A stretch of DNA of 9,907 nt, taken from DAOUFU01 sp034429275. Its GTDB lineage: Bacteria > Chloroflexota > Anaerolineae > Aggregatilineales > Aggregatilineaceae. Under the pieces are notes generated by a model that saw only the letters and a list, made by a program, of their open reading frames with translations, ran no database searches and was not told where the DNA came from. Position numbers and translations under genes: made by a program. The stretch is from positions 1 to 9,907 of the forward strand of contig DAOUFU010000221.1 in the NCBI GenBank assembly GCA_034429275.1, given 5' to 3'. Shown one piece after another: positions 1 to 5,974 of the stretch (its first letter is position 1; each line of letters opens with the position of its first letter).

Positions 1-88
1 CGTTCAGCCGTTTGTCTACCAACTGGATATACTCCAGATCGTCGATCATCTTGCCTTCCTGTTCGTCTATCCTGTTCATCCCTTCCAT
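1..88 (-). CDS. 5' end of an unidentified gene, running off the window
   Basis: An open frame begins with ATG at 88 and is still open at base 1, giving 29 codons that start MEGMNRIDEQEGKMIDDLEY. The peptide is charged and looks helical, but it is too short to assign to a family. A GGGG stretch lies 4 bases upstream of the ATG, and a TAA precedes it in frame. A consensus extended -10 promoter (132-140, same strand) sits about 40 bases upstream, which is the main reason for believing the gene. A second in-frame ATG at 79 has no well-placed ribosome-binding site. The gene is divergent from target 1 and may be unrelated to the DGR. Confidence 0.5.
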   Translation of the reverse strand, partial: MEGMNRIDEQEGKMIDDLEYIQLVDKRLN

Positions 89-131
89 TTTACCCCGCTT
101 TCCCCCATCCATAGTTGTGGGTAACGCATAG

Positions 132-140
132 ATTATACCA
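132..140 (-). promoter_or_regulatory. Extended -10 promoter for the partial gene at 1-88
   Basis: The minus strand reads TGGTATAAT, a perfect TATAAT -10 box preceded by the TGn extended element. No good -35 box lies 17 bases upstream, as is common for extended -10 promoters. Transcription would begin near 125, leaving an untranslated leader of about 37 bases before the ATG at 88. Confidence 0.55.
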
Positions 141-292
141 CGAGAGGGGAACGGGAGCGTATCATTGCCACCGATTTACATACATAATCAGAGGCTATCA
201 GGGGCAAGAAAGAGGGTCCGGATCGATGCGCTGGAATGGTTCTGGCGGCGTGGAACGTGGTTGGCTCGCTATTCCGATTCACACACATGGCC

Positions 293-298
293 TATACT
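293..298 (+). promoter_or_regulatory. Possible -10 box for target 1
   Basis: TATACT lies 43 bases upstream of the target 1 ATG. The matching -35 region (about 270-276, TATTCC/ATTCCG) is poor, so this is a weak call. The rest of 141-341 shows no gene or convincing structure. Confidence 0.3.
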
Positions 299-341
299 AA
301 CGGCGTACCTGATTCTGCTGCGCCACACGGGATAGTGACCG

Positions 342-3170
342 ATGCCCCATATCTTCATCTCCTACGCCTGGAGCGATGGTGGCGAACTGGCTCGCAAGCT
401 GCACGCCAGCTTCAACGCCCACACAGGCTGGTCGGCCTGGATGGACAGCAAGCTCCACGCCGATACGGTCTTCAGCCACGAACTCCAGACGCAAATCGAC
501 CGCGCCGACATGGTGGTGGTGATCGTCTCCCCAGCGGTCAACCGGCGCGACCCGCCCAGTTTTGTCCAGCGCGAACTGGCCTACGCCACGCAGCACGGCG
601 TGGACAAACCGGTGTTTGCTGCCCGTGCGGCAGATTGTCCCCTGCCGCTGATCATTGCCGGGTATACCTACCAGGATTTCCTTGATGCGGCTACCTACGA
701 CAGGGACTTCTTGGCCCTGATCGAGAAGATCGAGCGCAGCCCACGCCCAGTCTCGGTAGCGACACGCCGCGAACGCGAACTGGCCTATCTGCGCCAGGTG
801 GCCCAGGATCATGGCTTCTGGGGTAAGGTCTACGTGGATACGGCGGCGGAAGCGCGCGTGCGCCCGGCTCCTGAGCCGGATCCAGCACCTACCCTCATGG
901 TGGCTGATCCTGAAATCGCCGGTCATCTCAGCAATATTGTAATGAAAATCCACCCAGAGAAGCGCCACAGCCCAGACGATAGCGTTGTAGGCGAAACCGT
1001 CGAGAGCTTTGCGGCGCTCACCGATGCGCTGGCGCGCTTTGAACGGGTGGCGATCATCGGCGACCCCGGCAGCGGCAAAACGACCACGCTGCGACGCTTT
1101 GCCTATGACCTGGCGGACAAGGCCGCCCTGGATGAGGGCGCGCCGCTGCCGGTCTTCGTGCCCTTAGGCGGCTACACGGGCGGCGACCTGGGCGCATACA
1201 TCGCGGCGCAGTTCGATGGGCTGCGGGTGGAGAATTACCTGCCGGATCGCCTCGTCGTGCTGCTGGACGGGTTGAACGAAACGGCGCACGAGAACGTGGC
1301 CCATGTGCAGGCGTGGCTGGATGCGCACCCCACCGTGCGCGTGCTGCTAACCTGCCGCAAGCTGGACTACATCGAGCGCAAACTGGATTTGCAGCGCGTG
1401 GATGTGCTACCGCTGGATGTGAAGCGCATCCGGCAGTTCATGGCAGCCTACAAGTTGAGCGAGCAGCAGTGCGACACCTTGTTTTGGGGGCTGGCCGGTT
1501 CTAAACTTAGGAATGCCTGGACCAATTGGCAGCGCGGTGGCGGCTCATTCGATGATTTCTGGTCCAGTCGCAACGCAACACGCGGCTTGTTGGGATTGGC
1601 ACAAAACCCCTTCTTGCTCTTCATGACGATTGGCCTCTTCACGAACAGCGGCGAAGTGCCGCGCAATCGTGGCGAGTTGTTCACCAGCTTTGTGAAGGGG
1701 CTGTTTGAGCAGCGTGGCAAACCTGCCGCCGAGAAAGCCCGGATCACCTGGATTGACGAGCGAGACCAACATCACGCGCTGGCGGTGCTGGCCTATCAGA
1801 TGCAGTCCGAGCGGCAGGGGACACGCGTGCCTTATGCCTGGGCGCGCGACATCGTAGCTAAAGCGGCTCCGAAAATGAACCCGGACAGCCTGCTCTATCT
1901 GGCAGCCAGCAGCGGCATCATCGAAAAGGGTAACGAGGTTCGTTTCATACACCAACTGCTGCAAGAGTTCTTTGCCGCCCACGGTTTGGACGCCCGGATG
2001 AAGGCGGGAGTATCCGCCACACGATTCTGGCCGCGCAAGAACTGGTGGCAGCCGCAGGGCTGGGAGGAAACGGCCATCCTGCTGGCTGGACTCTACAATG
2101 ACGACTGCACGCCGGTGATTGAGTGGTTGCGCGATGCCAACCCCGAACTGGCAGGGCGCTGCGTGGCCGAGAGCGGCGCGTCTGCTTCCCCAGAGACATT
2201 GGAGCGGCTGCGTTCACTATGGACCAGGCGCATGGTACACAGCTACCCGCTGCCCTGGTGGCTGTCCAGGCTGCTTTTCTCCATGCTCAAGCCTACGCTA
2301 GAGGCGCGGGCGGCGGTAGGGCGCGGTCTGGCGCTCATTGGCGACCCGCGACCCGGCGTGCTGGCTCCGAATGGCGTGCCCGACATCGCTTGGTGTGAAG
2401 TGCCCGCCGGGAAGTTTAGAATGGGCGGCGATCCGGAGGCCTTCAACGCCTGGGATGGAGCAGAATTCGACCTACCGTACCCGTTCTGGATCGCGAAGTA
2501 CCCGGTGACCTACGCGCAGTACGAACCATTCGTGGCGGCGGGCGGCTATACAGAGCGGCGTTATTGGACGGATGCCGGCTGGAGGGACAAGGGAGAACGC
2601 ACAGAGCCATCTCTATGGAACGACGCGCAGTGGCACATCGCCAATCACCCGGTGGTGGGTGTGACGTGGTACGAAGCGTATGCGTACACGCAGTGGCTGG
2701 ATGAGCAGCGACAGCGAGGAAAGCTGGTGCTGCCATCAGAGATACCTGCCGGGTACGTGATCCGGCTGGCGCGGGAGTGCGAGTGGGAGAAAGCCGCGCG
2801 CTACCCGGATGGGCGGTTGTGGCCGTGGGGCAATACCTGGGACCCCACCCGGTTGAACTGGGATGGAAGCGATATCGGGCGCACCAGCGCGGTGGGAATA
2901 TTCCCGAACGGGGCGAACGAAGCGCACGGCGCGTGTGACCTGATCGGCAATGTCTGGGAGTGGTGTCTGACGCAGTGGGCGGCGTCCCAGTATCAATCGC
3001 CGGATGCGGAGCAGAATGACCCGAATGGCGGCGCGGGGCGGTGTTTGCGGGGCGGCTCCTGGGACAACCTCGACCGGCTCAACCTGCGCGCCGCCGCCCG
3101 CGGCTGGGACGATCCGAACGGCAGGGTCAGCCTCATCGGGGTTCGGGTTGTAGTGTCGGTCCCCATCTAA
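342..3170 (+). CDS. DGR target 1: TIR-NACHT-FGE-sulfatase (C-type lectin fold) receptor
   Basis: A 942-residue STAND-type receptor, probably cytoplasmic. Residues 1 to about 140 are a TIR domain: FISYAWSD box at 5-12, WMDSKL at 33-38, a hydrophobic strand MVVVIVSP at 57-64, and Glu78 in QREL at the place of the usual catalytic glutamate of TIR NADases. A linker with ERELAYLRQV leads to a NACHT NTPase: Walker A GDPGSGKTT 240-248, Walker B LVVLLDGLNE 304-313, LLTCR sensor strand near 335, and the RFIHQLLQEFF motif at 534-544. From about 667 to the end is an FGE-sulfatase domain (WIAKYPVTYAQYEPF, NHPVVGVTWYEAYAY, GNVWEWCLTQW, LRGGSW), the lectin-like fold used by many DGR targets. The last 130 bases are VR1. 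The ATG at 342 begins exactly at the TIR motif but has only a weak GGGA upstream. By family, the sensor recognises a ligand, NACHT oligomerises and TIR cleaves NAD; the ligand is unknown. Confidence 0.92.
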   Translation: MPHIFISYAWSDGGELARKLHASFNAHTGWSAWMDSKLHADTVFSHELQTQIDRADMVVVIVSPAVNRRDPPSFVQRELAYATQHGVDKPVFAARAADCPLPLIIAGYTYQDFLDAATYDRDFLALIEKIERSPRPVSVATRRERELAYLRQVAQDHGFWGKVYVDTAAEARVRPAPEPDPAPTLMVADPEIAGHLSNIVMKIHPEKRHSPDDSVVGETVESFAALTDALARFERVAIIGDPGSGKTTTLRRFAYDLADKAALDEGAPLPVFVPLGGYTGGDLGAYIAAQFDGLRVENYLPDRLVVLLDGLNETAHENVAHVQAWLDAHPTVRVLLTCRKLDYIERKLDLQRVDVLPLDVKRIRQFMAAYKLSEQQCDTLFWGLAGSKLRNAWTNWQRGGGSFDDFWSSRNATRGLLGLAQNPFLLFMTIGLFTNSGEVPRNRGELFTSFVKGLFEQRGKPAAEKARITWIDERDQHHALAVLAYQMQSERQGTRVPYAWARDIVAKAAPKMNPDSLLYLAASSGIIEKGNEVRFIHQLLQEFFAAHGLDARMKAGVSATRFWPRKNWWQPQGWEETAILLAGLYNDDCTPVIEWLRDANPELAGRCVAESGASASPETLERLRSLWTRRMVHSYPLPWWLSRLLFSMLKPTLEARAAVGRGLALIGDPRPGVLAPNGVPDIAWCEVPAGKFRMGGDPEAFNAWDGAEFDLPYPFWIAKYPVTYAQYEPFVAAGGYTERRYWTDAGWRDKGERTEPSLWNDAQWHIANHPVVGVTWYEAYAYTQWLDEQRQRGKLVLPSEIPAGYVIRLARECEWEKAARYPDGRLWPWGNTWDPTRLNWDGSDIGRTSAVGIFPNGANEAHGACDLIGNVWEWCLTQWAASQYQSPDAEQNDPNGGAGRCLRGGSWDNLDRLNLRAAARGWDDPNGRVSLIGVRVVVSVPI
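2479..2778 (+). repeat. High-identity inverted-repeat block in the target 1 sensor domain
   Basis: Hand alignment with the reverse complement of 6361-6660 gives 8 differences in 300 bases. The block lies inside the FGE-sulfatase domain of target 1. The 120 bases upstream (2340-2458) are only about 75% identical to the counterpart, so identity rises abruptly near 2457. It falls again after about 2815. Confidence 0.85.
3033..3162 (+). repeat. VR1, variable repeat of target 1
   Basis: 130 bases aligning without gaps to TR (5644-5773, minus strand). Of the 32 adenines in TR, 19 are replaced here (by G, T or C). Only one other base differs: T in TR is G at 3141, beyond the last altered adenine. 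The flanking constant parts (for example GGGGCGGCTCCTGG and the LRAAAR codons) are unchanged. Variable residues are the run DNLDRLN after GGSW and the run GWDDPNGRVSL after LRAAAR, which should form the exposed ligand-binding surface of the lectin-like fold. The unmutated 3' part, from about 3135 to 3162, is the likely IMH (initiation of mutagenic homology). Confidence 0.95.
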
Positions 3171-3234
3171 CTCTGTTACTCTGATCTCTGATCCCTCTGA
3201 TCTCTGACTCTTGAGCGGGGATGGACGGGCCAGG
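3163..3234 (+). repeat. Post-VR element, copy 1
   Basis: 72 bases immediately after VR1, beginning with the last codons (Pro-Ile) and stop of target 1 and continuing as non-coding DNA. The matching 72 bases after VR2 differ at only 2 positions. The TR lacks it. It contains an imperfect 16-base tandem repeat, CTCTGATCTCTGATCC then CTCTGATCTCTGACTC (3179-3210). In known DGRs, DNA just after VR (a hairpin in phage BPP-1) helps retrohoming. Here I see direct repeats with small GATC palindromes rather than a strong hairpin. Confidence 0.75.
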
Positions 3235-3262
3235 ATCGAAGGCTTGCTCTTGGGTCTCGCGC

Positions 3263-3285
3263 GCAGCGCGATCGCTGCAAGTTTT
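3263..3285 (+). terminator. Possible terminator after target 1
   Basis: A perfect 6-bp stem GCAGCG/CGCTGC with a CGAT loop (3263-3278) is followed after AAG by TTTT (3282-3285). The short T tract makes it a weak intrinsic terminator. It lies about 100 bases beyond VR1, so it could instead be a DNA structure linked to VR1. Confidence 0.4.
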
Positions 3286-3309
3286 CTGAGGGGGCATTTC
3301 GCACTTTGA

Positions 3310-4401
3310 TCATGGGTCACTGCGTGGTGGGATCATGTGCCGCCGGAACATGCCGCGCCGCAGTCCGCCAGCTAGATCGGCGCGTTCGACATGGGCAATC
3401 CAGCCGCGCGCCCCGGCGGTAAGCTCATCGAAGGTGATCTCGCCATCTACATACGCTTCGAGCCGCATCTGCAAGCGCCGCGCATACTGCCGTACCTTGC
3501 GCCCCTTGACCCGACGGTAAGCCGGGTAGACGACGAAGCCCAGCCAGGGAATGCCCCGCTCACAGGGAACGACCTGTGCCGCTTCCTCGTGGATGGTCAG
3601 GCGAAGCGCGGATAGGCGCTCGATGATCGCGGTTTTCCAGGCCCACAACTCGTGCTTGCTGTCGCTGAACAGGGCGAAATCATCTACGTAGCGCAGGTAG
3701 GCAGGGCAGCGCAGCTCGCGCAGCACGAACCAGTCGAACGCGTTGAGATAGCAGTTGGCCCAGAACTGGCTGGTCAGGTTGCCGATGGGCAGGCCGCGCG
3801 GACGAAGCGCCGCCATCAGATCGTCGCCCGGAAACCACACCATATCGTATTCGTCTGTGAGCACATCCGCCCCACTGGCCAGAATCTGATCGCACAGCCA
3901 GAGCACATCGTCTTCGCGGATCACCTCAGCAAGTGCTGCGCGCATGATCGCATGGTCGATGCTGGGGAAGAACTGGCGCACGTCGCAGCGCAGCACGTAG
4001 CGGTAGCAGCGTGCGAAGTCCTGCAGCCGGTCCACTGCGGCATGGGTCCCTTTGCCGATGCGGTTGGCATAGGTATCGGAGATGAAGCGCCGGTCGAAGA
4101 TCGGCTCGATGAGGTTGCACAGGGCGTGATGGACCACCCGATCCTGGAATGGGGCAGCACTGATCTTGCGCGGCTTGGGATCGCGGATCATGAACGAGGT
4201 GTATGCGCCAGGCGCGTAGGTCTTCGCGCGCAGTTCGTCGCGCAGAGCGATCAGGTGATCGGCCAGCGCAACTTCAAATGTGGCGGCGGCCTGTTTGCGA
4301 CGCTTGCCTCGCGCGGCCAGGTGAGCGGCGTGCAGCAGGTTCGGCCAGGAACAGATATGCGTATACAATCCGCCGTCTCGAACCTGGAAAGGAGTGGTCA
4401 T
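3310..4401 (-). CDS. DGR reverse transcriptase
   Basis: A 363-residue RNA-directed DNA polymerase that would copy TR RNA into adenine-mutagenised cDNA, with Avd as partner. RT motifs in order (ATG at 4401 as residue 1): N-terminal NLLHAAHLAARGKR, RKISAAPFQDRVVHHALC (motif 1), RCDVRQFFPSID with Asp140 (motif A), GLPIGNLTSQ at about 204-212, the catalytic YVDD at 238-241, and WLGF at 286-289. IGNLTSQ, where group II intron RTs have QGxxxSP, is characteristic of DGR RTs. There is no maturase or HNH domain, and the length is typical of DGR RTs. GTG 4428 and ATG 4416 are in-frame alternatives, but ATG 4401 sits just before the conserved region and GGGA lies upstream. It faces target 1 with a 139-base gap and overlaps the Avd start. 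Confidence 0.95.
   Translation of the reverse strand: MTTPFQVRDGGLYTHICSWPNLLHAAHLAARGKRRKQAAATFEVALADHLIALRDELRAKTYAPGAYTSFMIRDPKPRKISAAPFQDRVVHHALCNLIEPIFDRRFISDTYANRIGKGTHAAVDRLQDFARCYRYVLRCDVRQFFPSIDHAIMRAALAEVIREDDVLWLCDQILASGADVLTDEYDMVWFPGDDLMAALRPRGLPIGNLTSQFWANCYLNAFDWFVLRELRCPAYLRYVDDFALFSDSKHELWAWKTAIIERLSALRLTIHEEAAQVVPCERGIPWLGFVVYPAYRRVKGRKVRQYARRLQMRLEAYVDGEITFDELTAGARGWIAHVERADLAGGLRRGMFRRHMIPPRSDP
4388..4394 (+). promoter_or_regulatory. Ribosome-binding site of the Avd-like gene
   Basis: AAAGGAG ends 5 bases before the ATG at 4400. It fixes that ATG as the start, because the in-frame GTG at 4394 overlaps the site itself. The site lies inside the opposite-strand RT gene. Confidence 0.75.
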
Positions 4402-4750
4402 GTCTGATCCCGACATGGTGATCTTCACCCGGACCTACGATCTGATCACCTGGCTGCTGCCGCACTGCGAGCGTTTCCCTCGCGCACAGCGCTTTGTGGT
4501 CACGCAGCGACTGACCGACGCAGCACTCAATTTTCAGGAGCGGATCATTGAGGCCAACCACCAACCCTCCGGCGCTGAACGGTTGGCGCTTCTGCGGTCA
4601 GCGGACGCGGAATTGAGCAAGGTCCGGCTGTATTTGCGGATGGTGTTCCGGTGGCAGTGGCTCAGCGAGTCGCAGTACGAGTTCGTCTCCGAGCAGGTGG
4701 CCGAAATCGGCAAGCTGCTGGGTGGGTGGATGAAGCAGGCGCGCGGCTGA
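4400..4750 (+). CDS. Avd-like DGR accessory protein (four-helix bundle)
   Basis: A 116-residue, helix-rich, basic protein that by position and pattern is the DGR accessory variability determinant. Known Avd proteins form a pentameric barrel of four-helix bundles that binds RT and TR RNA and is needed for cDNA synthesis. Four amphipathic helices can be read: about 6-24 (VIFTRTYDLITWLLP), 28-52 (AQRFVVTQRLTDAALNF), 57-85 (AERLALLRSADAELSKVRL) and 90-113 (SESQYEFVSEQVAEIGKLL). This matches the Avd_like / S23-type four-helix-bundle family in size and pattern. Its orientation is odd: Avd is normally co-directional with RT, but here it is divergent, and the ATG overlaps the RT ATG within one CATG (4399-4402). 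Its TGA abuts the stop codon of the convergent Uma2 gene. Confidence 0.85.
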   Translation: MSDPDMVIFTRTYDLITWLLPHCERFPRAQRFVVTQRLTDAALNFQERIIEANHQPSGAERLALLRSADAELSKVRLYLRMVFRWQWLSESQYEFVSEQVAEIGKLLGGWMKQARG

Positions 4751-5392
4751 TCACCCCTGGAGCATGGCTTGCACAGATTGTCCAATCGCAAAGAAGCCCG
4801 GCAGGGTGTCCTGCCACAGCGTGGGGACGTGCACCAGCAGCCTGGGCAGCAGCGGGGTGTGGTAATGGCCCGCGTGATCGGGCGCAACCGGGGTATAGAT
4901 ACCCGCGCCCTCCAGCCGGTTGAACTGCGCGCGCTGCCGGACGGGGTCAATAATCCAGTACTCGCGCACGCCAGCCTTTTCGTATTCCGCGAACTTGTCG
5001 CCATAGTCGCGCGCCACGCTCTCAGGGGACACCACTTCAATACAGATGTCCGCAGGACCCATCATGGCCGTGTTGGTCAGTTGACCAGGGTTGTCCTTGA
5101 GGACGATCTGTAGATCGGGTTCCCGGATGCGCCCCAGGGCGTCCAACCGCATCACGAACGGCTCGCCCAACACTTTGCCGATGGGGTTCAGCTCAAAATA
5201 GGCGGCCAGCACCATTCGCAGATAGCTGCACAGCGCATCGTGGGCCAGGGAGATCGGCGACATCCGGATGACGACTCCTTCCACCCACTCGTGATGGGTT
5301 TCGGCATACGCTGAGAGGTACTCTTCCGCAGATACTCCGGTAGCGACAATTTCATCTGCCGGAAGCACCACGGGCACAGTTACGGCTGCCAT
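4751..5392 (-). CDS. Uma2 family (DUF820) putative endonuclease
   Basis: A 213-residue protein with the Uma2 restriction-endonuclease-like PD-(D/E)XK fold. Motifs visible: HHEWVEGVVIRMSP near the N-terminus, REPDLQIV with Asp93, CIEVVSPES with Glu119, and YEKAGVREYWIIDP with the usual Lys region just before it. Length is normal for the family. The start is firm: AAGGAGG (5399-5405) lies 6 bases before the ATG. Uma2 genes occur in many copies in Chloroflexota and Cyanobacteria and their cellular role is poorly known. Here it lies between TR and RT, and its stop and the Avd stop form the palindrome TGATCA (4748-4753) with no gap. It is most likely a passenger and not a known DGR component. Confidence 0.85.
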   Translation of the reverse strand: MAAVTVPVVLPADEIVATGVSAEEYLSAYAETHHEWVEGVVIRMSPISLAHDALCSYLRMVLAAYFELNPIGKVLGEPFVMRLDALGRIREPDLQIVLKDNPGQLTNTAMMGPADICIEVVSPESVARDYGDKFAEYEKAGVREYWIIDPVRQRAQFNRLEGAGIYTPVAPDHAGHYHTPLLPRLLVHVPTLWQDTLPGFFAIGQSVQAMLQG

Positions 5393-5424
5393 AGCTGGCC
5401 TCCTTATCTTGCGAGTCTGCTTCT

Positions 5425-5430
5425 ATTGTA
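5425..5430 (-). promoter_or_regulatory. Possible -10 box for the Uma2 gene
   Basis: The minus strand reads TACAAT about 32 bases before the Uma2 ATG. No good -35 box is seen. If used, Uma2 has its own promoter and need not depend on a TR transcript. Confidence 0.3.
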
Positions 5431-5443
5431 ACAGAAACAGAGC

Positions 5444-5475
5444 GGGCATGACGGGAGCAAGTCCAGGTCATGCCC
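5444..5475 (-). ncRNA. Long hairpin in the TR-Uma2 spacer
   Basis: A perfect 9-bp inverted repeat, GGGCATGAC and GTCATGCCC, encloses a 14-base loop (5453-5466). There is no T tract, so it is not a simple terminator. It lies about 50 bases before the Uma2 start and within the expected DGR RNA region downstream of TR. It could be an RNA fold or an operator. Confidence 0.5.
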
Positions 5476-5493
5476 TTGAACTGTTTGCGCCCG

Positions 5494-5511
5494 GCTTCGC
5501 TTAGGCGAAGC
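5494..5511 (-). ncRNA. Hairpin in the TR-Uma2 spacer
   Basis: A perfect 7-bp stem GCTTCGC/GCGAAGC with a four-base loop. Together with the two neighbouring hairpins it makes the 5444-5576 stretch strongly structured in RNA. Confidence 0.5.
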
Positions 5512-5539
5512 GCGGACAGGACGCAACCGCGCCATTTTG

Positions 5540-5576
5540 CCGCCCGCAGTCTCGCCAAGACGAGAGTCGCAGGCGG
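5540..5576 (-). ncRNA. Bipartite hairpin just downstream of TR
   Basis: On the minus strand, CCGCCTGC pairs with GCGGGCGG (8 pairs, one U-G). After a small internal loop, TCTCG pairs with CGAGA around a six-base loop. It lies about 70 bases 3' of TR. In the BPP-1 DGR the spacer RNA just 3' of TR binds RT-Avd and primes cDNA synthesis, and this structured spacer is the natural candidate here. No coding region of quality overlaps it. Confidence 0.5.
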
Positions 5577-5643
5577 GCCTGCCTCGGCAGCGCAACCGTG
5601 ATCGCGCCGCATTTCCGGCAGGGTCGCGGGACCGGCAAAACGT

Positions 5644-5773
5644 GGACCGACACTACAACCCGAAACCCGATGTTGTTGTTCCTGTTGTTCGGATTGTTCC
5701 TGTTGCGGGCGGCGGCGCGCAGGTTGTTCTGGTTGTTGTTGTTCCAGGAGCCGCCCCGCAAACACCGCCCCGC
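5644..5773 (-). repeat. TR, template repeat of the DGR
   Basis: 130 bases that match VR1 and VR2 apart mainly from adenine positions. On the minus strand the central part is almost all AAC codons: a run of four AAC, CAG, two AAC, then after the LRAAAR codons AAC AGG AAC AAT CCG AAC AAC AGG and three AAC. This puts 32 adenines into 18 codons, while the constant parts hold almost none. The AAY codon is the classic DGR design, because substitution at the two adenines reaches many residues and no stop codon. The 3' end, GGGTTTCGGGTTGTAG through GTCGGTCC, is the IMH*. Homology ends at 5773 on one side and 5644 on the other. The TR is transcribed as RNA; the ORF through it (5501-5926) is unlikely to be translated. 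Confidence 0.95.
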
Positions 5774-5837
5774 CGGTTCCGGTTGGCCCTGCTGGCTGCC
5801 GAAGCGACCAGCACCCGATAGCATACGATCCTTTTGC

Positions 5838-5852
5838 AAAATGGGCCATTTT
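5838..5852. repeat. Perfect palindrome upstream of TR
   Basis: AAAATGGGCCATTTT has 7-base arms around one central base, 65 bases 5' of TR on its sense strand. It could be an operator or part of the TR RNA leader; nothing more can be said from sequence. Confidence 0.45.
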
Positions 5853-5866
5853 CCCACCGGCAGCGA

Positions 5867-5881
5867 CTCGCCTCCGGCGAG
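5867..5881. repeat. Small hairpin downstream of VR2
   Basis: CTCGCC and GGCGAG form a perfect 6-bp stem with a three-base loop, about 95 bases beyond VR2. There is no T tract. It sits at nearly the same distance from VR2 as the 3263-3278 hairpin does from VR1, but the sequences differ. Confidence 0.35.
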
Positions 5882-5902
5882 ATTCCGGGGGATGGCATCG
5901 GC

Positions 5903-5974
5903 CCTGGCCCGCCCATTCCCGCTCAAGAGTCAGAGATCAGAGGGATCAGAGATCAGAGTAACAGAGTTAGATGG
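5903..5974 (-). repeat. Post-VR element, copy 2
   Basis: 72 bases directly after VR2 that match 3163-3234 with 2 differences, including the 16-base tandem repeat (5927-5958). It still carries the Pro-Ile codons and TAA stop (5967-5969) of the intact target frame. Target 2 no longer reads that frame because of the deletion in VR2. Confidence 0.75.

Noticed and set aside
2340..3170. FGE-sulfatase domains as formylglycine-generating or other modifying enzymes
   Set aside because: They are C-terminal to NACHT and their 3' ends are DGR variable repeats, so a lectin-like sensor role fits better than catalysis.
3179..3210. The tandem CTCTGATC repeats as a small CRISPR or satellite array
   Set aside because: There are only two 16-base units with no spacers, repeated identically after the second VR. 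It is part of the post-VR element.
3268..3275. GCGATCGC, the HIP1 octamer of cyanobacteria
   Set aside because: A single copy in nearly 10 kb of GC-rich DNA is not evidence of a cyanobacterial origin, where HIP1 would recur often.
3310..4401. RT as a group II intron or retron enzyme
   Set aside because: No maturase or HNH domain is seen, the motif is IGNLTSQ and not QGxxxSP, and a TR with two adenine-mutated VRs is next to it.
3652..4407. 251-codon plus-strand open frame antisense to the RT gene
   Set aside because: The minus strand carries all the RT motifs in order; the plus-strand product has no recognisable feature.
5653..5849. Asn-rich or Gly/Arg-rich small proteins encoded by overlapping frames through TR
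   Set aside because: These frames arise from the AAC repeats of the TR, which acts as RNA template. No ribosome-binding site or conserved flank supports translation.
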